Assembly (NCBI GenBank): GCA_036172665.1
Contig: CM069873.1
Location: 38,492,001 to 38,556,000, forward strand
DNA length: 64,000 nt
Reading direction: 5' to 3'
Source: Prosopocoilus inquinatus
Lineage: Eukaryota; Arthropoda; Insecta; Coleoptera; Lucanidae
Position 1 is the stretch's first letter, and each line of letters opens with the position of its first letter. A model generated the notes under the pieces. The model was not told the origin of the DNA, ran no database searches, and saw only the letters and a list, made by a program, of their open reading frames with translations. The position numbers were made by a program, and so were the translations under genes. Below are positions 1 through 12,066 of the stretch, piece after piece.

Positions 1-1079
1 CAAACCTACAGGCAGTGGACACGGGCAGTAACCATGCTCGCTGAGTGCTAGCTTTGTGTAACACATGAACAGAGAACAAACAATATACTATGAGTTTTCA
101 TTTGTATACATAGCAACTGTGTAAACTTTTCTAATAAAGAAAATGTTAACGCATTGCGTACGTGCAGTTAATGTCTACAGATTGCATTAAAACAATGCAT
201 TGACATATTTATAAAAGTATACCCAGTTGCTATTTTTAGAAATAAAAAGAAACTTGTGGTATAGCGCACATCGATTACCCACCCAAATTCGTATGCATCA
301 GCTGCTCTTGACCACATACAGTATTTTATTTCTACCTTCTTAGTAAATGACATTTTACGGGTCAATTTTGTTGTTTATGTTAACCAAGTAAATGGCAAAT
401 TATTGGAACAGACCTGTAAAATTTTACGGGCTTGTATAAAAGACCAGTAAAATTTTACAGGCTTGCAGAAAAGCAAGCGAGTCAATAATGCACTTAAAAT
501 ATTAATTCATTTCTCTGAAAATAAATCATTTTTTGATATTATCCGTAAAATTAAAATAAATTAGCCAATTGGTGTAAAATCTTAAACCTCAATCCCATTT
601 CTTGACCTTGAAGGGATCCTTAGAGTTGTAGGAAAGTTAATAATTTTAATTTCTCCACGACCGATAGTGAATGTCATAATTCCAAAATCGTTTTTAATGG
701 AATGTAAAAATTCTAACTTTTGAGATAGAATATTTATTCTAAAACGCTCCCGTCTTATGTATTTTGCTTGTATTTTCATTCTATAACCTAGTCCTGGTCC
801 TAGTTGTTTTGAGTTAAATTATTGTAAATATTTAATATAATTCTTTCAATAAATAACTAGTTTTGTTCAGATTTAACTGGTTCTGAGTCAAACTTTCTGG
901 TCGTGGAGAAAATACAGTCTGTTATTCAGTTTAGAATGAAAATTCGATCTACTCGCTGTGGTATCTTCCACTGTTATCGAATTTTCATTCTAACCTTGCT
1001 ACAGAATATACTATTCGCTTATTCAAAAAAGTGTCCAATAATCATCTCATATCACAACATACATATTCATACTAAATTA
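1..1079. other. Intergenic, nothing recognised
   Basis: AT-rich sequence. I see no convincing coding region, RNA gene or terminal repeat. Open frames here are short and show no known motif. Confidence 0.5.
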
Positions 1080-1812
1080 ATATTTCAATACGGATATATA
1101 ACTTCAATGCACGCTAGTCCTCAACTACTGCTCTTGTTCAGTGGAGGAAAATATTGGTCCATTTTGGAGAAAAATCTAGCCAAAGAAATCTATCATAAAT
1201 GCATAAAATGTTTTCGTTCTAAACCAAAATTAATTAATAACTTCATCGTCTCTCTTCCATCTTCTTGAATCACGCCCTAACACCCATTTTTTATCACGGG
1301 AGTAGATTATGCTGGATCCTTATAGGTTCCAATAAAAAGGGTCGTGCCTGAAAACTAGTAAATGTTATACCATAAGTAAGTTTGCAGATTTTGCAACAAA
1401 GGCTGTTTATCTAGAAATAGTATTTTCCAATAACGTGACGAATTTCATTGATGAAAATTCTGAACTTACCGAGCTAGAAAACTTTCTCCTCTCAATGAAC
1501 TCTGATCCGCTATTTCAAATAATACATACACAGATTGAAGCGATCCTAAATTCTCGACACTTTTTTTGTATCCTGTGATCTATCGAAAACAGAAGCATTC
1601 ACCCCATCGCATTTATTTTCGGGTAGATCAACTACAACTCTATTAGAGTTCTGGAAGAGCTGGCAGAGGGATTACATATCTCAACTTCAGAATGGAAAGA
1701 AATGGAAAATTTCAAGCGCCAAGATTAAATACGGTGACTTAATACTTAATGCCGGTCACTGATGAAACAAGTCTTCCTCTCAAGTTAAGATAAATTACTT
1801 CCATACACCCTG
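1080..1812 (+). pseudogene. BEL/Pao retrotransposon pol fragment (integrase region)
   Basis: Translated blocks in shifting frames match the BEL/Pao integrase region. In order they are a zinc-binding part (SMHASPQLLL, then KEIYHKCIKCFRSKP), the first catalytic Asp in ITGVDYAG (about 1292-1315), then FADFATKAVYLEIV (about 1384-1425), TNFIDENSELTELENFL, TQIEAILNSR (about 1530) and a last block around LEFWKSWQRDYISQLQNG (about 1645-1700). The second catalytic Asp region appears deleted, because the EIV block runs straight into TNF. There are several stops and frameshifts. No LTR is seen close by. This is an old dead fragment; the family call rests on the QIEA-LNSR and FADFATKAVYLEIV signatures. 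Confidence 0.75.
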
Positions 1813-2036
1813 AAAAATGTTTATAAATTTGTTAACATTCAAATCGGTGAACGGCTATTTAGGACGAATGGGTCTTTAGGACGTGTTATTTCAAAAATAT
1901 GTCTTTTTCCTTCTAAAATATTCACACAAGAAGCTACTATTAAAAAGTGTACTTTAATGTTATGTTTATTGAAGCTTTTCAACGTGAAACCATGTTAGAA
2001 TCTTTAAATCAAATTCATACCATTATATGTAACAGG

Positions 2037-2459
2037 CATGGGTAGGTGATGCAAGAGGAAAAACTTTATTTCTGATTTCTCAAAAAAAATTATTCTTTAT
2101 AATAATTTATAATTGAATTGTATTTGAAAATCTTAATTCTCGTCTTACTTTTCCTGCATGTAGTCATTTAACGCTTACATTCACACATTTACACATTTTT
2201 GAACTTTGAAAATTTCTACTTCATGTTAAACTTTCGAATCTTTTCAGCATATCGCAAGGAAATATCCCCCACACCATAACACTGAGCTAGGTACACGTTT
2301 TGAGGAAGCGTTAACTTATTTTTATTACTGATAATATAAAACGAGAATAAGTTAAGCATGAAATGGAAATTACAAACATGTCAAAATTATTATAAAGAAT
2401 AAAATTTTCTGAGATCTCAGCTATAAAAAAAGCTTTTCCTCTTGTTTCACCTATCCATG
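2037..2459. mobile_element. MITE-like element with ~75-bp inverted ends
   Basis: The left end (catgggtaggtgatgcaaga) and the reverse complement of the right end (catggataggtgaaacaaga) match, and the similarity runs on imperfectly for about 75 bp on each side. The centre is AT-rich and non-coding. No clear target duplication was found, so the class is unknown. Confidence 0.6.
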
Positions 2460-4079
2460 AGCACACTGTATATTTCACAATAATTTTTGGGCTAAAAAAT
2501 AAGTGTATATTATATACTATACTATAAAATCAGTTATTGTAACAAATTAGACAGAAAAAATCCTTTTCTGAATCCATCATATTTATTATATAGCCCACTT
2601 AAAATTCTAAACACTTGTTATTATCGTAATTGTTTAGCTTTGTTAAACCTAAAAATAAAAAAAGTTTTCATTCAAAAATTGTTATAAATTAAAACGATCG
2701 TTTCTAGTTTTTCTTAGTTTCAAAAAAATTAAACTTTGACAAAAATGTCTAATACGTTAGTCTAAGCATTTATTTCATAATAAAATTATGATAGACTATA
2801 GATTTGGCGTTTATTGTGATAGACGATAAATGCGAAGTTGTAAAAGACAGTGGCTCTCCTATTAGTCAGTTATTTGTGTTGGTTTCTTTTATTTTATTAT
2901 AAGATAGCAACTAGTTAGTAACGATTTGGGTCAAGAAATGGTATTTAAAAAATACTTTACCAAAAAAAGTTGGTAAAAATGAAAACAACCAATGACTTAT
3001 TTTCCGTATTTTTCGACTTATTTCGTTTTCTATTCGAGACGCGATCTAAATTCAAACTATTACGTATTACATACTATAACGGTTATTTTAAAAGGTAACA
3101 TGCTGAAATTTGGAAGAAGTATTTATAAACGTCTGTATTTTCAAAAAATTTACTAATTTTAAATATTGAATGACCATTGGCAAAGACTGAGTTTTATCCA
3201 AGAACTTTTCAATTACACAACTAGTTTTTAATGGAACAACCTGTGTAAACTTACGTGTTCCCTTGTCTACAATTAAAATAATTGTTTCTATAGGAAACCA
3301 AAGCTTAAAGTTAATCCAAATTAAAAGCAAATTATAGAGACGTTTTATTCTAACTAAGCATAATCGACCTTGATATTAAATTGAGATAATCATGAAAGAA
3401 TATTAATTACATGATAGAGAATGATAGAGAAAATTTATCTTACGTTCATAATACCACGCCTTAATTAATTTGAACAATATTTACAGAAAATAAACAAAAC
3501 CACATGGAACGAATAACAAGGAAATGCAATTTGGGAATTTATTAGATTTTAATACTTCATTTAAGCAGACTTACCAAAAAAAAGCAAATAATTTAGACAT
3601 TTTATTTCACCACCCTCTTTAAGCTTTCTTTAGAGAGCGTATATGTTAAACAAGGGGCCCATTCTTGAAATGATTTCAACAATCTTCTGAAACCATCTTG
3701 AGTGATTTTGATATTACTACGGTGACCTTCAGAGAAATGTTAGTAACTTCTAAACAATATTGAGCTGACAGAGATTTGAGCCTGCGGAGAACTTCTTTCT
3801 ATCTTGATTTGATCTTGAAATTTCTGAGGTGAAATTGTTCCGTTGCGCTGTAAAACAGAGCTTCGAAAGCTATGTAAAGGCTCCTCCGTACTATTTTTGG
3901 GAAAAATCTGAAATTTTTTAACTTTAATTAATATAAAACATATTGAATTACTTATATAGAACTACCTTTTCTGTACCTTATTAAGTTTTGAGACTTATTA
4001 AATGAGTAAATTATTTAAAACCTTATATAGCAAATATTCAGCCCAGCGAGCATCTTTAACATGTAAACATATTCTACAC
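2460..4079. other. Intergenic, nothing recognised
   Basis: AT-rich DNA with many stops in all frames. No gene, RNA or repeat unit that I can support. Confidence 0.5.
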
Positions 4080-5310
4080 TATTGTATTCTAATCTCTATT
4101 AAATGTTAATTCAAGAAACACAGGCAGCAAGCAACACACTCTCTCACTCCTCTTTCCCATGCAAATACTCTACATTACTTTTCTCTCGGTGGCATTTCAT
4201 AGCTATTACCCAGGTTATTCATTTTTTTATCTGACGTTTCATCAGGAACTCATATTAGCTTTATCTGGCACTAAGACTTTATTCATAGCTTTTACTCAGA
4301 TTACTTATCTGGCTCTATGACATGACTAGATAAATGAATGCTACTAAATGCATTCTCCGACTTTTACCGATAAAATTCAAGATCAAGGTCGGCTTAAAAT
4401 AATCTTGCGGTGACCTTGATGTGACCTTGAAATAACCTCGAGGTGACCTTGGAATGACCTTGACTGCTCATCTAGCACTATGACATCACCAGATAAATTA
4501 GTGCTAATAATAATGCTCAGACCTTAACCAATAAAATTCAAGATCAAAGTCGGCTTGCAATGATCTTGCGTTAACCTTATTGTGACCTTGAGGTGACCTG
4601 AGGTGACCTTCAAATAACCTCGAGGTGACCTTGAAATGACTTTGAAGAGACCTTGACATGACCACTCTGACATCACCAGATAAATTAATGTTAATAATAA
4701 TGCTCTGACATTGACCAATAAAATTCAAGATCAAAGTCGGCTTGAAATGATCTTGCACTGACCTTAATGTGATCTTGACGTGACCTTGAAATAACCTCGA
4801 GGTGACCCTGAAATGACCTTGAAGAGACCTTGATATGACCTTGAATACTCATCTGGCACTATGACATCACCAGATAAATTAATGCTAATAATAATGCTCC
4901 GACCTTGACCAATAATGTGACCTTAATGTGACCTTGGAACAACCTTCAGGTGACCTTGAGATGATCTTGAAATGATCATTTCATCATCAATGATTTCGGC
5001 GGTCATTGATAGCTTTTACCCAAGCACTCGATTTTTCATCTGTCGCTTTCGTTAAGGCAACTTATATTAGCTTCATCTAACACTATGACATCACTCATAG
5101 CTTTTACCCAGGTTACACATCTGGTACTATGAAATCACCGGCTATATTAATGCCACTAAATATTAATTCAAGAAATACAGACAACAAGCAACGCAGCAGC
5201 TACCATCTTTCACATGCAAATATACTCTACTCTTCTAATGTTATTAAATGTTAATTCAAGAAATACTGACAACAAGCAAGCAGCTATCCTCTTTCACATA
5301 GTTCATATGT
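4080..5310. repeat. Degenerate minisatellite/satellite array rich in TGACCTTGA
   Basis: An imperfect higher-order tandem repeat. The phrase ataaaattcaagatcaa recurs at about 4370, 4531 and 4719, giving periods near 160-190 bp. Between these lie short repeats of tgaccttga and variants (aacctcgagg, gaccttgaag). At least nine exact TGACCTTGA occur between 4430 and 4990. A second repeated phrase, ttaattcaagaaa(c/t)ac, sits at about 4108, 5165 and 5251. Open frames across the array only reflect the repetition and should not be read as genes. Confidence 0.8.
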
Positions 5311-5994
5311 ATTACTTTATTCAAAAAATAGGTATCACAAAATAATTCTCATGCTACTGAAAAGAGAATTGAAAGGTCATTTAAATGAAGTATCAAGTGA
5401 CTCCTCATTTCATTTAAAAATTTTAAAGGAGTAACTGTCACTCGAAGAGGTAAGAACGGAAGATATAGAATTTTGTTAAAATATTATCATTTTATAATTA
5501 AAAATTGATAAGATTCAGGATGGTTTAAAATTAACCCTTGACTGAAGTAACGACCGTTAGAAATAGAATGTAATGCACTTAAATACATAAAAATGTTTAA
5601 GTATACAGGATGTTTCATAATTTTTTCAGAAAACTAAACTTTTAAGTTGCAATTGTTTCTGTGCAAATGCATATCAAAAATAATAATTATTATAGAAATA
5701 AAATACTCCTACATGTCAACTCATTTATCCAATTGAACAGTTATAGATTCGGTGTGTAATTCACTTATGATACATGCTGTATATACAACATAATTTATGG
5801 TTATAACTACGATTGATAATTTATAAAAAATAATACGTACCATTGCTGCAGTTTTGGGCGTCTTTAAAAACTAATTAACTTACGAGTGATGTCGCATCGT
5901 AAAAATCTATTGTTTATAAAATTTCTATTGGGAACGAATTAACTTATTTTATCATAACTCCTTTCACCTGCGAAACCAATTGTTATATTATAAA
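5311..5994. other. Intergenic, nothing recognised
   Basis: Non-coding AT-rich DNA. Positions 5987-5994 (ATTATAAA) are the left target duplication of the adjoining hAT element. Confidence 0.5.
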
Positions 5995-8079
5995 TAAAGA
6001 CCGGATTTATATGTGCTAAAAAAGTGGAAAATAAGTTTTTTTTATGCGATTAAAATAGATCAAAATATGGATATTTTATGCGATAAAAATTTTATTTTAC
6101 TTATACTTTAGAATAATAAAAACATAAATTGTTTCATATAAGTAATTTTAACACTTAACACTTAAATAGTAGGATTACAAAATATAATCAACAGTTGATT
6201 TAAATTATTTGGGGTAAAATTTTGTCGTGTGTCTGACAAAATATTTTTATAAGAGGAAAACGAACGCTCGACACCGCATGAAGTAATGGGCGCAAATTTC
6301 ATGGATGCTACATCTTTGGGGTCCATGTCCAAATCCTCTTCACTTTGACCTTTTAAAACTAAACAGATTTTCCTCATTTTATTGTAGTCAGGATTACGTA
6401 ATAGAACCTTGTCTAATTTTGCCATTAACTTTTCTCCTATCTCCCCTGGAATTGATTTTACACTTTCAATTGCATCATCGACCACTTCAAAAGAATCTAA
6501 TAGAGCCGTCTGGGATGATTCCAACTTTTTAATGGTGGATATTAAAACGGAAAAATGAGTTTTAATGAATGCTAATTGATTCCCGATGTTTGTGTTCGAC
6601 ATGCATTCCTTACAAATTCTTAAAGCCGCTGAATTGGAATCATCCAATTCTAAGAAAATTTCCTTTAATTGTTTAAAGTTATCTGCGTAAAAATTTGCTG
6701 CTTCAAGCCACGTACCCCATCTCGTAATTATTGGTTTTGGTGGTAATGGCAGGTCAGCAGCTAATTCTTTATAGTGTTGTATACGCAGTGGGGCTTTAAG
6801 AAATGCCTTCTTTTCCGTTATTGATCAACTTATTTACTGTTGGGTATTCTAGTCACACCAATTCAGCGAGCCTATTCATTGCGTGAGCCATACCAGTGAA
6901 GTGCATCAGATTTGGGTAAAACACCTGTAAAGCCTGTCCTGCTTTTATCATGTAGGCTGCTGCATCAGACACCATTAGTAATATATTTTCCGATTTAACT
7001 TGATTAGGCGCATATAAAAGTGTCAAGCTGTCGTTAATAAAACGTGCGATCGTTGAATGATTTATTTTTTCCAAAACTGTACTATTTACTAAATAAGATA
7101 TTGGTGCAACTGTGCTGCTTAATACTACTGCTAACATATTTGCTACATAACGACCGCAGGCATCTGTCGTTTCATCAACTACTATATTAATATTGTTGTC
7201 GCTAAGCTTCTCTCTTATTTTCTTCACCCGTTGCTGGTAGCATATACTTAGATAGTTTTTCCGCAAAGTCGATTCATTTGGAATATGACGACTGCAGTAT
7301 TTTTCTAAAAAAATTCGAAAACTTGGTTGCTCAAGTTTATGCCAAGGAAAGTTTGACTCTGCCATAGCACTGCACAAGTCTAAAAAGAATTCATTTCCTG
7401 TGTCACTGCCCTGTGAGTTACTGGCTGTTGAAGAAATAAAAGACTGCTTAAAGTTAGATACATCTTTTCTCCGACTCCTTATGGAGGTTTGTAGCCAAAT
7501 GTTGATCAATCTGGTACTTTTGGTCTGACGATGACACCTTAAAATATTGTCAAAATGAAAATGTGATTTTTAAGAGAATTTGTAAGGTGTCTACCTGTTT
7601 TGAGCATGCGTTGCAAAAATTAACTTTTCCATCTGTAGTTAGATGTTTAGATGCTTTAATCCATTTTTTCAATAGATCAAGAGGATGCTACTTTCGGCAT
7701 TTTGAAAAGATAAGCACTGAATTTATTTCGTCTTTAAATTAAATAAGAAAATAACAACTAATTCGCGTTGATAAATACACTAGTCACTAGTCACACACAT
7801 TCACGGAGTAAAATAAAGTGGCCAGACGTTGAGGAGAATAAATTACTTCTTGGAAAAGCTGCAGACTTGAATATTGACCGTATATTGAATTATAATGTTA
7901 TTTATATCAATATATGGATAAATAAATAAATATGCGCTAAAAGTCTAAAATATTAAGTTATATGCGAAATAAAACTACCATTTTTGGGCTTCTCTAATCG
8001 ACAAACATATAAATACAAAACGCCAAGTTTAGGTATGTTAGCGTAAAAAACTTGTAAAAACTTATAAATCCGGTCTCTA
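5995..8079 (-). mobile_element. hAT DNA transposon with TSD ATTATAAA
   Basis: The left end TAAAGACCGGATTTATA and the reverse complement of the right end (TAGAGACCGGATTTATA) form terminal inverted repeats. They are flanked by an identical 8-bp direct repeat, ATTATAAA, at 5987-5994 and 8080-8087. An 8-bp duplication is the hallmark of hAT elements and agrees with the hAT-type transposase inside. The ends are well kept, so the copy may still be mobilised in trans. Confidence 0.88.
6162..7700 (-). pseudogene. hAT transposase, broken
   Basis: Transposase for cut-and-paste movement of the surrounding element. A degenerate N-terminal zinc-finger-like part (CNACSKQ, about 7620) is followed by an RNase H-like core containing NIVVDETTDACGRYVANM (first catalytic Asp), and by a C-terminal dimerisation region with ITSCGVERSFSSYKNILSD (about 6200-6290) typical of hAT proteins. 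The frame is broken by an in-frame TGA at 6853-6855, by a frameshift near 6810, and by stops in the N-terminal part. The C-terminal end is at 6162. It is inactive as it stands, though most domains remain legible. Confidence 0.85.
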
Positions 8080-8095
8080 ATTATAAATAATAAAC

Positions 8096-8288
8096 TGCGT
8101 TCAATTAAATCCGTTATCGAGATGGCTTGCTTTTATTTTATACCGGCACGTCGTAGCTTAGTACGTATATTGAATAACTGCGAACTGTCAGCGGTGTTTA
8201 CTGTCAAAAGTTTTGTTTATATTTTCGAGGTATTGTGTTCCGTTATTTGTGTTGTCGCTTTAATTCCATTAAAAAACAGTTCTTTTGG
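8096..8288 (+). repeat. Left terminal inverted repeat of the DD41D mariner
   Basis: About 193 bp, matching the inverted right repeat with only scattered differences up to the block ttcttttgg. Confidence 0.88.
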
Positions 8289-8427
8289 CTTATGTCAAAT
8301 GCAAATTTTACGAAGTCGCGTTAACTTAAGCCACATGATTATAATAAACATAACCCAACTTTTTATACCCATTTATGATTTTCTATAAATTGAATAAGAG
8401 AATGCAATTAACGAAAACATTTATTTT

Positions 8428-9583
8428 TTACAAAAGGTGCTTAAAATGCCCACCACCTACTTCATAACATTTTAAAACTCTACGTTTAAGGGAACTCACG
8501 ACTACATTTTCTAACAAGTTCGGATTTTGATTAATTTCTTCAAATTTTTGCCTTATTCAGTGCTGTAGTTCTTCTAGATTGTTCATAGGGATTGCAAATA
8601 TTGAATTTTTAAGGTAAGGCCATAAAAAATAATCACAAGGTGTTAAATCGCACGACCTCGGAGGAAATGGTGTTGGAGTGTTGCGACTTATAATTCGGTC
8701 ATCATAAAATTCATGAAGCATGGCTAATGTTTCTGCTGTACAGTGGGGTGTTGCACCATCTTGTTGAAAGTAACCACCTTCTAACTCATCATCGTGAACG
8801 TTCTCCAAAAATTCATTTAAAATTTCATTTCGGTATCTTGTTGGATTAAGCGTACCTAAAAATTAACATGCGAATATAAGTTTAAAGATTATTTTTATGA
8901 TTTATATATTTATAAACACCTTCAAAGAAAATTGGTCCAATTAATCGTCTGCCACTTATAGCGGCCCATACACCAATTTTTTCAGGTTGCAATGGACGTT
9001 CAACAAACATATGAGGATTATCTGAATTCCAAGATCTCATATTCTGCGAATTTACATATCCAGACAAGTAGAACCACGATTCATCAGTAAAGAAAGTCAT
9101 CCGTAGGGTATCGTCATCATTATTTAAAGTGTTTATAAACCATTGGCAAAATTCTAACCTCTGCGGTATATCAATGTCTTTCAATTCGTGAACTGCTGTT
9201 AGTCGATAAGGATATAAATGTAAATCCTTTCTTAACATCGCATGAGATGTTCCAACTGAAAATTCCATTTGTTGCGCTAATTGTCGAACAGTTGTTTTTG
9301 GGTTATTTTGCATGATTTCTCGTCCATCATCGATAACCTGTTGACTTCGTTTAAGAGGACGGCCAGAACCTTCCTTTCTTAAGACACCTCCAGTTTCACG
9401 AAATAGCGTAACACATCGATCCAGCGTAGCATTAAAATGGTTGTAGTCAATAATCAACTCCGGAAATTTAGCTCTGAACTCTTCTAAACAATCTGGTCTA
9501 GAATATACCCAATTGCCGTCAATTTTACGTCCATTTCGAAAATACGATTCTAACATAAACACTCTATGTTCAGTAGTAAACAT
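8428..9583 (-). pseudogene. DD41D mariner transposase, two exons, one nonsense codon
   Basis: Read on the minus strand as 9583-8920 joined to 8855-8428: 1092 nt, 363 codons plus stop. An N-terminal helix-turn-helix part (TTVRQLAQQMEFSVGTSHAM) precedes the catalytic core, with Asp in FFTDESWFYLSG, Asp in YFQQDGATPHC and a third Asp in LTPCDYFLW, 41 residues after the second. A 64-bp segment (8919-8856) starts GTGTTT and ends TTTTTAG, and its removal joins FFEG to the downstream frame, so it is probably an intron. The only other lesion is a TGA at 8557-8559. The start was chosen at the first Met outside the terminal repeat. This is nearly intact but probably dead. Confidence 0.85.
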
Positions 9584-9601
9584 TTCTCGGCAGTTTAGTT
9601 C

Positions 9602-9802
9602 CCAAAAGAACTGTTTTTTTAAAGGAATTAAAGCAACAACACAAATAACGGAACACAATACTTCGAAAATGTAAACAAAACCTTTGACAGTAAACACCGC
9701 TGACAGTTCGCAGTTATTCAATATACGTACTAAGCTACGACATGCCGGTATAAAATAAAAGCAAGTTCCAAGCCATCTCGATAACGGATTTAATTGAACG
9801 CA
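9602..9802 (-). repeat. Right terminal inverted repeat of the DD41D mariner
   Basis: About 200 bp, inverted partner of 8096-8288. An open frame that extends the transposase upstream into this repeat is probably not the real N-terminus. Confidence 0.88.
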
Positions 9803-10893
9803 TTATATTAATAACAGTTAAATGTGCATTAATTTATCTGAACAAGCTATTTTATTCCTCAAATAACCCAAATGATCTATAAAACTAAATTAACAAATTT
9901 CTAAATTATCTCTCAAAATAGTGAGTGATGATCTTTTTTCTAATTGATTTATGATTATGATTTTAACTAGTGTATCGTTCAATATTGATTTGAAAATAAG
10001 TAGGTACATTTTTGTCCATATTAAAATACTATTTGAGCTTTTCGATGTAACTATTATGAAAAATTTTATATTTCTGGGTGCGCGGAAAGGGGGATACTTG
10101 TCAATACAGTAGTGCAATTCAGGAAAGAATACATGCACGTCATGTACGGAAATCGTCGTAGTTGCGTTCGTCTTTACCACCACTATGCGAATTTTTATGT
10201 TTCGGAAAATGCATCATTAAATCAAATTCAAATACGAAATTAATAATATTAATGTAGTGCAATATAACGTACATGTTTTCTTTCCTAAATTGAACAGTAC
10301 CGTACGTTGAATCACTCGCTATTGAAAATTACTGAGTTGTGTAATTATTTAAAAATATTTTCTTGCTCACATAAAAATGAATTATTATTTTGACGATTGT
10401 GACCAATCATCTTATATGATAGGGTTTTCTTTTTAGAATTATAGTGAGTGGTCAATGAATGAACTAGTAACCTTGTTTTGGATATTTTTGTCATTATTGA
10501 AAATTGCAAATTTTAGTACTAATAAACTGAGTCCGGTATGATAAACATGCTTGTAACAAAATCAATTACATTTTAAAACAAATTATTTTGGATAATTAAA
10601 ACACTTTGATATTTTGAAAGTGATATAATAATGATAATAATTTAAACACTCACATGGTATATTTAAATTCTACTATTTATTCTTAAAAGAAATTTCAAGA
10701 AGTTCGGGAAATCTTAAAAAACAAAAATAGATTCAGTATTTGGCAGAAGACAGGTTAAACAATTAATAATTTATATGCTTTCTGAATGTGTGATAAAAAT
10801 TAAGAACCAATGTCCAATGTCACATTGTAAATGAAGGTCGTCGGGCACAAAAAACAAGTTTTTTCTAAAGCGAAGGTTACTTTGTCTGACTGA
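9803..10893. other. Intergenic, nothing recognised
   Basis: Non-coding AT-rich DNA without supported features. Confidence 0.5.
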
Positions 10894-11000
10894 TGCCCGA
10901 TTTCTTCACCTCCTGATAAATTGGAAACCATTGTGCCGATAATAGTTTTCAAGGATATTACCTGGCGGATAAATTTATCAGAAGGTGAGGAAATCTGGCA
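10894..11000. repeat. Short inverted repeat, 29-nt arms
   Basis: Arms at 10894-10922 (starts tgcccgatttcttcacc) and 10972-11000 are inverted copies with three mismatches around a 49-nt spacer. Either a small foldback element or a hairpin relic. Confidence 0.55.
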
Positions 11001-11659
11001 TTAAAACAGTCAATAAATCGGAATTTTAACAGCAGGGGCAGATAAACTAACAATTTTCGTATTAAGCATAGCAACAATCTACACTAAATGCGATTGAGAC
11101 GTGATTGCTCTCTTTATTTTTCTACGAAATTATTTAAATTTTGTCTTTACAAACGATGATAAAATTCAATTATCGACTCCTAAAAATTAATGCACTTGCT
11201 CCTTAAACGTTTTCACTCATCGATAAAAAATAATTTTACCGTCTTGTATAACAAATAACATTTTGTCATGAATTAATTTGGTATGCATTTAGAGCATTAG
11301 AATCCAGAACAGGATATACTTCATTTTCTATTTTTTATTTAATAGGAGAGAGTTTCAAAATTTGTATACAATACGTAATATTCCGTCTAGAAATAACCGG
11401 TAGAAATAATGAAGCAATTTCTAGTTTTTTGTTTATACAATTTCTGTTTAATTCTAACAATTATATTATATTTGTTTCTTTTTTTTTGAAATAAATTTCA
11501 GAAAAGTTTCGACAATCAAAAGTAGATTCAGTATTTGACACAAACATATTTAAACGAAATATTAAATAAATACATACCAAAAAAAGCCTAGTTTTGAACA
11601 TTAACAACAACGAATAGCTAAACAGCAACAACACATATCAGTATACAATATAATTTAAA

Positions 11660-11715
11660 ACTAGTTTAAGCCCCTCCGCACCTTCGCGGAGAAGGAGGGG
11701 GCTTGCCGAACTAGT
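11660..11715. repeat. GC-rich palindrome bounded by ACTAGTT/AACTAGT
   Basis: ACTAGTT at 11660 and AACTAGT ending at 11715 bracket an imperfect stem, with aagcccctcc facing ggagggggctt and an inner ctccgc/gcggag stem. It stands out sharply from the AT-rich surroundings. Function unknown. Confidence 0.6.
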
Positions 11716-11830
11716 GTCATAATAAAGATTATTTAGGAAAATAACTTTGTTTTCTTCTGAATTGAATTAATTTGGTAAACACGTATTTACATGCGATGTC
11801 ATACGTGCGGTAAATACATGTAAATAAAAA

Positions 11831-12066
11831 CTGCTGTATGCATAGTCGATAATAGCCGCTAACTGCGATTTCTTTTGACGCTTTTTTGCAACGTTAGTAG
11901 AATAATGGTAGAATCTTCAAAGTTGCTATTGCTTTATACGAGTAAAGGCAACATTGCAGTATTTACAGAAAATAATAATAACTTTGAAGATTCTACTAAC
12001 GTTCCAAAAAAGCATTATAAGAAATAGTAGTTAAATAGTGGTTATTATCGACTATGCATGCATCAG
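11831..12066. mobile_element. Small MITE-like foldback element, ~236 bp
   Basis: The left end contains tgcatagtcgataatag and the right end its inverse, with a second inner inverted pair (acgttagtagaat near 11893 and attctactaacgt near 12000). It is non-coding. The exact termini and target duplication are uncertain. Confidence 0.6.

Larger units (their letters stand above)
8096..9802 (-). mobile_element. mariner-like element, DD41D (rosa/Visitor type), long TIRs
   Basis: The ends tgcgttcaattaaatccg (8096) and its inverted copy ending at 9802 bound 1707 bp with near-identical ~195-200-bp terminal inverted repeats. The transposase inside has a D-41-D spacing between the second and third catalytic Asp, which places it in the DD41D branch of IS630/Tc1/mariner rather than classic DD34D. 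The flanking bases do not show a clean TA duplication. The left end lies only 8 bp beyond the target duplication of the neighbouring hAT element. Confidence 0.85.

Noticed and set aside
4504..4758. Two minus-strand frames of about 64-84 codons rich in VMSRSLQSHFKV-type repeats
   Set aside because: They are translations of the tandem repeat, overlapping in two frames.
4080..5310. CRISPR array
   Set aside because: Repeats are degenerate and unequal, without unique spacers of constant length, and the genome is eukaryotic.
8122..8388. An 88-codon plus-strand frame in the left mariner terminal repeat
   Set aside because: It lies in a terminal inverted repeat, and the same sequence appears inverted at the other end. 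There is no domain.
11660..11715. Rho-independent terminator
   Set aside because: It has the stem shape, but the window is clearly eukaryotic.
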